Shown piece after piece: positions 1 through 5,878 of a DNA stretch of 6,172 bases (position 1 is its first letter; every line of letters begins with the position of its first letter). A program made the position numbers and the translations under genes. The DNA is taken from positions 1-6,172 of the forward strand of contig JAEWNX010000043.1 of NCBI GenBank assembly GCA_023461135.1. The letters are read 5' to 3'. The notes under the pieces are model-generated. The model was not told where the DNA came from, did no database searches, and saw only the letters and a program-made list of their open reading frames with translations. This stretch comes from Pseudomonadota bacterium (lineage in GTDB: Bacteria; Pseudomonadota; Alphaproteobacteria; Caulobacterales; Aquidulcibacteraceae).

Positions 1-2
1 CC

Positions 3-506
3 CCACAAGGGGGCGGGGGAGCGTTTGTCATCTCCAACCTTCCCTACAATGTCGGGACACCGCTTCTCGTGAAGTGGCTCAAAGCCGGGCCGTGGCGCGG
101 GGACATGACGCTCATGTTCCAGAAGGAAGTGGCGCAGCGCATCGTGGCCAAGCCGGGCAGCGATGCGTACGGGCGCCTTGCGGTGCTGGCGCAAGCGCGC
201 TGCGACGCGCGGCTTGAGTTCACCGTGCCAGCGCGCGCGTTTACGCCGCCTCCGAAGATTGCGTCGGCCGTCGTCACGCTGAAGGACCGCGCCGATCCCT
301 ACCCGCATCTCGACACGCTCGAACGCGTCACCGCCGCTGCGTTCGGACAGCGCCGCAAGATGCTGCGCGCGGCGCTGAAGTCACTGACGCCGGATGCGGA
401 GGCGCTGCTCGAAGCCGCGCAAATCACGCCGACAGCCCGCGCGGAGGAGATTGATCAAGCTGGCTTCCGCAGATTGGCGGAGGCGTGGCGCGGTGCAGCT
501 GCCTAG
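3..506 (+). CDS. rsmA: 16S rRNA (adenine1518-N6/adenine1519-N6)-dimethyltransferase, 3' part (5' end outside window)
   Basis: RsmA (KsgA) uses S-adenosylmethionine to dimethylate two adjacent adenines in the 3' terminal hairpin of 16S rRNA, late in assembly of the small ribosomal subunit. The frame is open from the window edge, and 167 residues are visible. Near the start, at visible residues 12-16, is NLPYN, the catalytic motif IV of adenine-N6 methyltransferases that holds the target base. QKEVAQR follows at about 39, then the family signature FTPPPKIASAVV at about 80-91, and the C-terminal domain motif FGQRRKMLRAALK at about 114-126. The family is usually about 270 residues, so roughly the first 100, with the SAM-binding glycine-rich loop, lie upstream. 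The gene ends in TAG and is convergent with gmk, separated from it by one inserted orphan gene. Identification is by motif and is secure. Confidence 0.96.
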   Translation, partial: PQGGGGAFVISNLPYNVGTPLLVKWLKAGPWRGDMTLMFQKEVAQRIVAKPGSDAYGRLAVLAQARCDARLEFTVPARAFTPPPKIASAVVTLKDRADPYPHLDTLERVTAAAFGQRRKMLRAALKSLTPDAEALLEAAQITPTARAEEIDQAGFRRLAEAWRGAAA

Positions 507-562
507 TCGCTTTTCGTCAATTGCGGACACGACGGAAACGCGCCTACTTTGGCGGGGTGGTG

Positions 563-1186
563 ATGGGACAAGAGCTTCACAATATCCGACTTGGACTTAG
601 CGACGCTGGTTTCCAAGAATTCCAAAAAAATCGATTTCGTATGGTCGTGGGAGACGACGGACTGGAACACGGCGCGGAGTTCGACGTGTTCAGTGACCAT
701 GGCCGCAAACGTGCAGTGATCACCCTAGGAATTTGGCATCCTCAACTGAACATTTGCTTGGCGGATGTCTTTGCGGAGTTGGGGGAGCACGACCGCGCGC
801 GTCTGAAAGGCTTCGGATGGCTGATCGCTCGCGGGTTCAACACCACCAACGTCGAAGATGTTCAGATGAATACGACGGACCAGCCCGGTCCATCGTCATT
901 CTCTATTTCAGAGATGCTCCGCTGCGTGCGGCCAATCCATTCCTTGTCGTCTACCCTGCGCCTGATCGCGTCAGATGCTCTGCCTCCAGGGTGGTTTCGG
1001 CAGGGATCGTTACTCGGTCTCAAAATGCTAGTTGCACTGTCTATTTTGAGGCAACGCAATTTGGGCTTCGATGACGCCGCCTTCGACACGGCCTCAGGCT
1101 GGATTGCAAGGGACGCTCGTTACGCACACGTTGGAGTAGAGCAGATTGCAGCGATCATTGATCGAGCAGTGCAGCGAGTCAGGTGA
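563..1186 (+). CDS. Hypothetical protein of unknown family, probably laterally acquired
   Basis: I do not recognise this 207-residue protein. It appears soluble, with no signal peptide or clear membrane segment. An N-terminal region rich in charged and beta-prone residues (about 25-60, with VVGDDG and AVITLGIWHP) is followed by likely helices, including a hydrophobic one at about 149-163 and a C-terminal one at about 191-206. It has two cysteines, at about 65 and 121. The ATG at 563 was chosen because GGCGGGG lies just upstream and the longer reading frame would run back into the end of rsmA; in-frame GTG codons at 557 and 560 are alternatives. Base use differs from the neighbours: A-runs near 624-630 and many CTT, CTA, GGA and CGA codons, where flanking genes prefer G/C-ending codons. 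This suggests a transferred gene. A weak promoter-like pair, TTGCGG (521-526) and TACTTT (545-550), precedes it. Coding status is likely but function is unknown. Confidence 0.7.
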   Translation: MGQELHNIRLGLSDAGFQEFQKNRFRMVVGDDGLEHGAEFDVFSDHGRKRAVITLGIWHPQLNICLADVFAELGEHDRARLKGFGWLIARGFNTTNVEDVQMNTTDQPGPSSFSISEMLRCVRPIHSLSSTLRLIASDALPPGWFRQGSLLGLKMLVALSILRQRNLGFDDAAFDTASGWIARDARYAHVGVEQIAAIIDRAVQRVR

Positions 1187-1223
1187 CACAACCTCGTCCG
1201 TTCCGGGCCAGAAGCGGATTCTC

Positions 1224-1862
1224 TCAAATCCCCTGCTTCAGCCGCTCCACGTGCAGCTGGAGCCACATCTGGCGGTGGCGCTTGAGGCGCTCGGCGGCGA
1301 GGATTTGTTTGATCTGCGTCAGCGTCTGTTCGAGCAGCGTGTTGACCAGCACGTAATCGTATTCTTCCCAATGGCTGATTTCGTTGATCGAGCGGGCCAT
1401 GCGCTGCTTGATGACGTCTGCGCTGTCTTCGGCGCGGGCGTGCAGGCGGCGCTCCAGCTCGGCCATCGAGGGCGGCAGGATGAAGATGCCGACGACATCC
1501 TGCGGTTCGGCTGCGCGCAACGCCCGCGCGCCTTGCCAGTCTACGTCGAACAACACGTCCTTGCCCTGGATCAGCATGGCTTCGACGTGCGCGCGGGGCG
1601 TGCCGTAATGGTTGCCGAACACCATGGCGTGTTCGAGGAATTCGCCGCGGTCGGCCATTTCCTCGAACTGCTCTTTGCTTAGAAACTTGTACTCGCGGCC
1701 GTCCACTTCGCTGGGGCGCGCGGGGCGCGTGGTGGCGGAGACGGAAAGCGACATGTTGTCGTCGGCGTCGAGCAGCTTGCGCGCCAGTGTGGATTTGCCG
1801 GCGCCCGAGGGGCTCGACAGCACGAACATCAGGCCGCGGCGCGCGACATGTTCATTCAACAT
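1224..1862 (-). CDS. gmk: Guanylate kinase
   Basis: Cytoplasmic enzyme that phosphorylates GMP to GDP with ATP, an essential step in guanine nucleotide synthesis and salvage. The 212 residues match the family's usual length. The P-loop SSPSGAGKST is at 16-25. The GMP-binding region includes SATTRPAR (43-50), DGREYKFLS (54-62) and FLEHAMVFGNHYGTP (75-89). DVDWQGARAL is at 106-115, and the lid with RLHARAEDSADVIKQRM is at 139-155. The ATG at 1862 is supported by AAGGAG at 1873-1878, ten bases upstream; a later in-frame ATG (residue 12) is too close to the P-loop core to be preferred. The start overlaps the last 11 bases of yicC on the same strand, so the two are probably co-transcribed and translationally coupled. 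Downstream it faces the orphan gene at 563-1186 across a 37-base gap with no clear terminator. Confidence 0.97.
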   Translation of the reverse strand: MLNEHVARRGLMFVLSSPSGAGKSTLARKLLDADDNMSLSVSATTRPARPSEVDGREYKFLSKEQFEEMADRGEFLEHAMVFGNHYGTPRAHVEAMLIQGKDVLFDVDWQGARALRAAEPQDVVGIFILPPSMAELERRLHARAEDSADVIKQRMARSINEISHWEEYDYVLVNTLLEQTLTQIKQILAAERLKRHRQMWLQLHVERLKQGI

Positions 1863-2739
1863 TGGCGGCCTGCTCCTTGATCTGGTCGACCACGGCCTTG
1901 AGGTCGAGCCCGATGCGCGTGAGTTCGATGTCGGCGGATTTCGAGCACAGCGTATTGGCCTCGCGCGTCAGCTCCTGACTGAGGAAGTCCAGCCTGCGCC
2001 CGGCGGGTTCAGGTTTCGTTATCAGGCTCCGCAGCTCGCCCGCGTGCGCAACCAGGCGGTCCAGTTCTTCCTGCACATCGGCGCGCATCGCCACGAGCGC
2101 CGCCTCTTGCGCGAGGCGCTGTGGATCCGCCTTGATCTCCGGCGCCAATTGTTCGAGGCGCTGGCGAATACGGTCGAGCGCCGCTCGGGGCGCCGTAGCT
2201 GCGGACGCGCGCGCGGCGGCGATGAGCGCATCGAGCCGATCGGCCGCGTCAGTGAAGATTGCGGCCAAGGTTCGGCCTTCGGTTTGGCGCGCTTTAGCGA
2301 GCAGATCGAGCGCTTGTCCGAAGGACGCCGCCAACGCCGCTTCCAACGCCGCGCGCGCTTCGACATCGAGGTCTGCGTCTTCGCTTTGCACCACGCCGCG
2401 CACCGCGAGCAGTCCATCCCAGCTCGGCTTGCGCACGCGCTTGGCCTCGATCAGCGGCTCGCCGGCTTCGAGCAGGCGCTCCACCAGCGCCACGTCGATC
2501 TTGACCGGGGGAGCGGCCGCCGGATCGCGCGCCAGGGACAGCGTCGCCTGCAGCGACCCGCGCTTGAACCGTTGCGCGGCGGCGGCGCGCGCCAGCGGCT
2601 CCAGCGCATCGAACCCGGCGGGCAGCCGGAGCTTAAGGTCCAGTGCGCGCCCATTGACGCTGCGCACTTCCCAGACCCAGCGCTGCCCCACATGCTCGCC
2701 CTCGGTGCGCGCGAATCCCGTCATCCCCGAAATAGTCAT
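1852..2739 (-). CDS. yicC: YicC/YloC family endoribonuclease
   Basis: Member of the YicC/YloC family, a stress-associated group of cytoplasmic endoribonucleases; in E. coli YicC is linked to small-RNA turnover. The 295 residues fit the usual length. The N-terminal domain opens with MTGFAR (6-11), followed by EVRSVNGRALDLKLRLP (24-40). The middle is helical and alanine-rich. The C-terminal DUF1732 region has the signature GRRLDFLSQELTREANT (247-263), then CSKSAD and a closing LDLKAVVDQIKEQ (278-290). The frame is open 40 codons further upstream, but the ATG at 2739 is chosen because the family begins at this MTxxGMTGFAR motif and because AAGGA lies six to seven bases before it. The leader holds a striking hairpin with the ribosome binding site in its loop. 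gmk follows with an 11-base overlap. Upstream, the gene is divergent from the TIR operon. Confidence 0.93.
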   Translation of the reverse strand: MTISGMTGFARTEGEHVGQRWVWEVRSVNGRALDLKLRLPAGFDALEPLARAAAAQRFKRGSLQATLSLARDPAAAPPVKIDVALVERLLEAGEPLIEAKRVRKPSWDGLLAVRGVVQSEDADLDVEARAALEAALAASFGQALDLLAKARQTEGRTLAAIFTDAADRLDALIAAARASAATAPRAALDRIRQRLEQLAPEIKADPQRLAQEAALVAMRADVQEELDRLVAHAGELRSLITKPEPAGRRLDFLSQELTREANTLCSKSADIELTRIGLDLKAVVDQIKEQAANVE

Positions 2740-2756
2740 GGCGCATCCTTGCGCCA
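2739..2756 (-). promoter_or_regulatory. Hairpin displaying the yicC Shine-Dalgarno sequence in its loop
   Basis: On the minus strand this reads TGGCGCA-AGGA-TGCGCCA: a perfect 7-bp, GC-rich inverted repeat with a four-base loop. The loop is AGGA, the core of the yicC ribosome binding site, and the last A of the 3' arm is the A of the ATG start codon. In mRNA this would fold into a stable stem placing the start codon at its base and could limit initiation or depend on melting. On the DNA it could equally be an operator. The geometry is seen directly; a regulatory role is inferred. It is not a terminator, since the T-run on the minus strand lies before the stem rather than after it. Confidence 0.5.
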
Positions 2757-2858
2757 AAAAGCCGTGCGCGCGCAACGGGTCCGGCAGTCTGGCGAGCTTT
2801 TCGTGGCGAACCGCCAAGATCGGGCGTACACAAGGATCGAGTGGGTCGGGGGCCGCCA
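2757..2858. promoter_or_regulatory. Divergent intergenic region between yicC and the TIR operon
   Basis: Together with the yicC leader hairpin, this stretch separates two divergent starts by 119 bases and should hold promoters for both directions, unless yicC is reached by transcripts from mltG on the far side of the insert. I could not pick a convincing -35/-10 pair on either strand. A perfect short inverted repeat, TGGCG-AAC-CGCCA, sits at 2804-2816, roughly 45 bases before the TIR start, and could be a regulator site. CGGGGG at 2848-2852, six bases before the ATG at 2859, is the probable ribosome binding site of the TIR gene. Confidence 0.4.
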
Positions 2859-3512
2859 ATGGCCGACGTCTTCGTTTCCTACGCGCACGCCAACTTGAAC
2901 CGCGTCAAGCCGATTTGCGCGGGCATCGAGCAATCCGGCTTGAGCCTTTGGTGGGACGATCGCCTGCGCGCGGGCGATGACTTCGCGATGGTCATCGAAC
3001 GCGAACTCGACAGTGCGGGCTGCGTCGTCGTTGTCTGGTCGGAAGCGGCGCGCAATTCGCTCTGGGTGCGCGCTGAAGCGACAGAAGCGCTCGACGCCAA
3101 CAAGCTCGCGCAAGTGCGCGTTGACGGCGTGAAGCCGCCGCTGCCGTTCACGATCGTCGAGATGCTCGATCTCAGCCATTGGCGCGGCGATCGCGCCAAT
3201 CAGCCGTGGCCGCGTCTGGAAACGGCCGCGCGCACGTTCGCAGGCGGCAAAGCGCCGGCGCCGGACGAGCGCGCGTTCAAGGCCCCGGCGCTGCAGGATT
3301 TCGGTTCAGCCGCGATGCTGGGGTGGCTGTCTCTCGCACTGATTGTGTTCATGGGCGTGATGACGCTTCAGCTCACGCCGGGCCCGGGCGGCATCCATCC
3401 CGATCTCTATCGCATGCTCGCCCTGGGCAGTTTCGGCGTCGCCTGCCTCGCGTTTGCACTTACCCTTCTGCGTGTGATCAACACCGCGCTCGCATCTTCG
3501 GTGAAACCATGA
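2859..3512 (+). CDS. TIR-domain protein with two C-terminal transmembrane segments
   Basis: The 217-residue product opens with a Toll/interleukin-1 receptor domain: DVFVSYAHAN at 3-12 (first strand and box 1), LSLWWDDRLRAGDDF at 28-42 (BB-loop region), then VVVVWSEAARNSLWVRAE at 56-73. The last contains W69-x-x-x-E73, matching the WxxxE motif whose glutamate is catalytic in NAD-cleaving TIR enzymes. A linker from about 125 leads to two hydrophobic segments, about 151-172 and 186-207, joined by a short Gly/Pro-rich loop, so both the TIR domain and the C-terminus should be cytoplasmic. Bacterial TIR proteins act as NADases or cyclic-ADP-ribose-type signal makers in systems such as Thoeris; others have unclear roles. 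Here neither a SIR2/Macro partner nor a nucleotide cyclase is adjacent. The ATG at 2859 is preferred over GTG at 2841, since SYAH motifs normally lie near the N-terminus. Its stop overlaps the next start (ATGA). Confidence 0.88.
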   Translation: MADVFVSYAHANLNRVKPICAGIEQSGLSLWWDDRLRAGDDFAMVIERELDSAGCVVVVWSEAARNSLWVRAEATEALDANKLAQVRVDGVKPPLPFTIVEMLDLSHWRGDRANQPWPRLETAARTFAGGKAPAPDERAFKAPALQDFGSAAMLGWLSLALIVFMGVMTLQLTPGPGGIHPDLYRMLALGSFGVACLAFALTLLRVINTALASSVKP

Positions 3513-4060
3513 GCAAGCCCCGGTCCAACTCGCGCCGCTTCGTCAATGCGGCCTGGTCGCTGCTGACGTTTCAGCTCATCGCCTCGGCAGGCGCGGTGGC
3601 CGTGACGGGCCTCGCCGCCTTCCACGTAAGCAATCTCGTCAACGGATCGCAAATCGCCGGACCGGTCGAGGAAGCCGTCGCCACGCAAGACGAGGCCGCG
3701 CCGGACGCGCCGACCGAAGCCGCGCCAACTCCCAATGCCGTCCCGGACAATTCGATTCAGACTGCGCCCGCAGCGCCCCCGGGCCCCGTCAATGACGGCG
3801 CCGGCAGACTGACATTGGTTTCCGATCAGCGCGGCAACATCAACGCCGCGCTCTCGGACCCCGACGGCGTCTCAGGCGCGCCGCAAATTCAGTGGTTCCG
3901 GCGCGGTGAGCTCGTGCCGAACGCCGCCGGTCCGACCTATACGATCCGCTACGAAGATTCCCAGGCGTCGATCACGGCGCGCGCAACCTACGTGGACGGC
4001 GACGGCTTCAACGAAAGCGTCGTCAGCCAGCCCTTCCAGGTCGGCGTGATTATTCCGTGA
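3509..4060 (+). CDS. Membrane-anchored protein with one periplasmic bacterial Ig-like module
   Basis: This 183-residue protein has a basic N-terminus (KPRSNSRR), a hydrophobic segment at about 14-40 that should act as an uncleaved signal anchor, and an acidic Ala/Pro-rich linker at about 52-95. A compact C-terminal module follows at about 98-182. The module resembles the repeat often seen in large alphaproteobacterial surface and RTX-type proteins: LSDPDGVSGAPQIQWFRRG (115-133), VPNAAGPTYTIRYED (136-150), then ITARATYVDGDGFNESVVS (155-173). Those proteins usually carry many copies in tandem; here there is one. The module should face the periplasm. The start overlaps the TIR stop by four bases with only a weak ribosome binding site, so translation is probably coupled and the two products are likely functional partners. 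The exact role is unknown; a sensor or scaffold for the TIR protein is an inference. Confidence 0.8.
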   Translation: MSKPRSNSRRFVNAAWSLLTFQLIASAGAVAVTGLAAFHVSNLVNGSQIAGPVEEAVATQDEAAPDAPTEAAPTPNAVPDNSIQTAPAAPPGPVNDGAGRLTLVSDQRGNINAALSDPDGVSGAPQIQWFRRGELVPNAAGPTYTIRYEDSQASITARATYVDGDGFNESVVSQPFQVGVIIP

Positions 4061-4077
4061 ATGTGACGGCGACGTCC

Positions 4078-4089
4078 TGCGCCGGCGCA
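4078..4089. repeat. 12-bp perfect palindrome between convergent genes
   Basis: TGCGCCGGCGCA is its own reverse complement and lies in the 52-base gap between two genes that converge on it. No T-run follows on either strand, so it is not a standard rho-independent terminator. In DNA this GC-rich it may be chance. Confidence 0.3.
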
Positions 4090-4112
4090 CCGCGCGCCAT
4101 GACGGGATTGCT

Positions 4113-4751
4113 CTAAGCTTCGTCTGGCGCGGCCTCTGGCGCCGGCTTCGTGCGCGCGCGCTTTCTCGGCGATGCGGGCTCCGCCACGGCGACCGTTTCA
4201 GCCGGGCTATCTCCGGCCAGCGACGCGTTGTGCGTTCCACTGGGAGCGCTCAGATCGGCGGCGACAGGTTGTGCGGGCGCGTTCGCGGGCAAGTCGAAGG
4301 TCTGGCTCAAGGCGATCACGTTTGCGTCCGTGGCCGCGGCCAAGGCGGGCGCGAGTTCTGCGCTCTCGTCGGGATTGGCGCGGAGCACGGTCGTTTCCCG
4401 CGCCGGTGCGGGCGGGGCTGCGTACGTCGCCTGCTGCGGCCGCTCGGCGCGGGCGGGCACGCCGAATTCCGGGCCGCCGGCGATGAGGAAATCGACGCTG
4501 GCAACAGCAAAGAGGAAAATCAAAGTGAACGTCGCGGCCGCATGAATGCGCTCACGACTGGCCGCGTTCAGCAACACCGTTTCCACGGGGCCCAGCACTT
4601 GGAACGTCCAGCGCTTCAACACGCGGTGTGTCACGCCTGTATAGCGCACAATGGGTTCGCGGACGACGCCGAACCATCGGCCCGCGGTGGCGCCGGCTTG
4701 TCTGACGTGGAGCAAAACGCGATCGCGCAGCGAGGATAGATGACCTTGCAT
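4113..4751 (-). CDS. Hypothetical single-pass membrane protein with Ala/Pro-rich tail
   Basis: I do not recognise this 212-residue protein. It has a basic N-terminal region of about 68 residues with several arginines (such as RVLLHVRQAG and THRVLKRW), one strong hydrophobic segment at about 71-92 (ATFTLIFLFAVASVDFLIAG), and a long low-complexity tail rich in Ala, Pro, Glu and Thr. The tail ends in a basic patch, PRKRARTKP (195-203), and an acidic end. The N-terminus should be cytoplasmic and the tail periplasmic by the positive-inside rule. The ATG at 4751 has GGGGGAG just upstream, within an inverted repeat. It lies 98 bases downstream of mltG on the same strand and may be read from that operon, and it is convergent with the TIR/Ig pair. 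The folded N-terminal part is the likeliest to be conserved. Coding is supported by a ribosome binding site and a clear membrane segment, not by homology. Confidence 0.65.
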   Translation of the reverse strand: MQGHLSSLRDRVLLHVRQAGATAGRWFGVVREPIVRYTGVTHRVLKRWTFQVLGPVETVLLNAASRERIHAAATFTLIFLFAVASVDFLIAGGPEFGVPARAERPQQATYAAPPAPARETTVLRANPDESAELAPALAAATDANVIALSQTFDLPANAPAQPVAADLSAPSGTHNASLAGDSPAETVAVAEPASPRKRARTKPAPEAAPDEA

Positions 4752-4777
4752 CTGGCTCCCCCAATGCTTGAGCCAGA
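4751..4777 (-). promoter_or_regulatory. Inverted repeat overlapping the ribosome binding site of the 4113-4751 gene
   Basis: Perfect 8-bp arms, TCTGGCTC at 4751-4758 and GAGCCAGA at 4770-4777 on the plus strand, are separated by 11 bases. In the minus-strand transcript the stem's 3' arm takes up the GAG end of the GGGGGAG ribosome binding site and finishes at the A of the start codon. Folding would partly hide the ribosome binding site. It could be a translational switch, or a dimeric-regulator site on the DNA. The rest of the 98-base gap to mltG shows no clear promoter or terminator. The repeat is seen directly; function is inferred. Confidence 0.45.
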
Positions 4778-4849
4778 GGCAAACTACTCCCTTCGGGCCA
4801 AAGCAGCTACTCGGAAATCGAGGCGCGGGAAGAATGTGAACGCCCGGCG

Positions 4850-5878
4850 CTAATCGCCCGCGCGTTCCGCCGCCAGACGCTGCGCTTCGATCTGGCGCCA
4901 GCGGGCGACGGCGGCGTTGTGTTCGGCAAGCGTGCGCGTGAAGACGTGCCCGCCCGTGCCGTCGGCGACGAAGTAGAGCGCGTCCGATTGCGCCGGGTTT
5001 GCCGTGGCCTCGAGCGCAGCGCGGCCGGGATTTGAGATCGGCGTCGGCGGCAGGCGGTCGATGCGATAGGTGTTGTAACCGGTGTTCAGCGCGATTTCGC
5101 TCTGGCGGATGGTGCGGCGCTGGCCTTGTGCATTCACCAGACGGCCGTCGACGCAGCGGTCGGGGAATTGGCGGCAGACGCCATAGATGATGGTCGGATC
5201 GCTTTCGAGGCGCATCGGGACACGCAGACGATTGACGAACACCGCCGCCACCTGCGGCCGCTCGGTCGGCACCCCGGTCTCACGCTCAACGACGGAAGCG
5301 AGGATCACCAGCTCTTCCGCCGAATTGATCGGCAAATCGGCTTGGCGGCTCGCCCAGATCTCTGCAACCGCGCTGTCGCGGGCCTCGCGCATCTGCTGGA
5401 GCAGCGCCGCGCGCGTCATGCCGCGCTGCACGTGATACGTCTCCGGCAGGATCGAGCCCTCGGGCGGCGCATCGGGCATCTCGCCCGTCAGCACGTCGTT
5501 CTCCTCGATGATTTTCATCACGGCGGCGATGGTGATGCCTTCGTGGAAGGTGATGGCGTGCTGCAAGGCGTCGCCGCTGGTCACCATCTCGACGATCTGG
5601 CGCACCGAGGCGTGAGGCGGGATTTCGTATTCGCCGGCCTGGAACGATTGGCCGCCGCCATGAAGGCGATTGGCGACGCGGAACAAGAGCGCGTCCGTGA
5701 TCAATCCTTCGCGCTGAAGCGCTGTTGCGATCTGCGCCCCCGATGCGCCCCGCTCGACCACGAACGGTTTGGCTTCGGGGTTGGGGCCAGGGCGTGAAAT
5801 CGCGCTGGTGAAAAAGAAAAACAGGAAGATCACCGCCGCGCCGCCAAGCACGGCCAGCCAAAACAGCAGACGTCCCAT
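4850..5878 (-). CDS. mltG: Endolytic peptidoglycan transglycosylase MltG (YceG-like)
   Basis: MltG is an inner-membrane lytic transglycosylase that cuts nascent peptidoglycan glycan strands and is thought to set their length. Of 342 residues, about 4-27 form an N-terminal membrane anchor (LLFWLAV to FFFF), then comes a periplasmic LysM-like region (about 37-105), then the YceG catalytic domain. Visible motifs are ILASVVERETG (192-202), with the glutamate at 198 aligning with the catalytic residue of E. coli MltG, LESDPTIIYG (224-233), YNTYRIDRLPPTPISNPG (268-285) and FVADGTGGHVFT (303-314). The ATG at 5878 shares one base with the fabF stop (TGATG); a TTG one codon earlier is possible but less likely. 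The overlap implies coupling to fabF, an arrangement common in proteobacteria. In related genomes yicC and gmk often follow directly; here a three-gene block intervenes. Confidence 0.96.
   Translation of the reverse strand: MGRLLFWLAVLGGAAVIFLFFFFTSAISRPGPNPEAKPFVVERGASGAQIATALQREGLITDALLFRVANRLHGGGQSFQAGEYEIPPHASVRQIVEMVTSGDALQHAITFHEGITIAAVMKIIEENDVLTGEMPDAPPEGSILPETYHVQRGMTRAALLQQMREARDSAVAEIWASRQADLPINSAEELVILASVVERETGVPTERPQVAAVFVNRLRVPMRLESDPTIIYGVCRQFPDRCVDGRLVNAQGQRRTIRQSEIALNTGYNTYRIDRLPPTPISNPGRAALEATANPAQSDALYFVADGTGGHVFTRTLAEHNAAVARWRQIEAQRLAAERAGD

Noticed and set aside
541..554. CGCC-TACTTT-GGCG hairpin just before the orphan gene at 563, as a possible rsmA terminator or third leader switch
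   Set aside because: The stem is only 4 bp with no T-run, well within chance.
2739..2761. Hairpin followed by A-run on the plus strand, as a rho-independent terminator
   Set aside because: A terminator needs Ts after the stem on the transcribed sense strand; here the Ts lie before the stem on the minus strand, and As follow it on the plus strand.
2740..2859. Longer yicC start 40 codons upstream
   Set aside because: The family begins at the MTxxGMTGFAR motif, a good ribosome binding site precedes the ATG at 2739, and the extension has no conserved character.
1612..2898. Long open frame on the plus strand (428 codons) opposite gmk and yicC
   Set aside because: It lies fully antisense to two clearly identified genes, its translation is rich in Arg/Gln/Ala without family motifs, and such frames are expected opposite GC-rich coding DNA.
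3179..3508. Upstream extension of the Ig-like protein's frame back into the TIR gene
   Set aside because: The extension is arginine-rich and out of frame within the TIR domain. The ATG at 3509 gives a proper signal anchor and an ATGA overlap.
4786..4796. CCCTTCGGG small stem in the mltG to 4113-4751 gap as a terminator
   Set aside because: Two or three base pairs around a TTCG-like loop without a T-run is too weak to call.
5126..5797. Plus-strand open frame of 223 codons opposite mltG
   Set aside because: The minus-strand MltG motifs are unmistakable; the plus frame is a histidine- and arginine-rich shadow with no recognisable domain.
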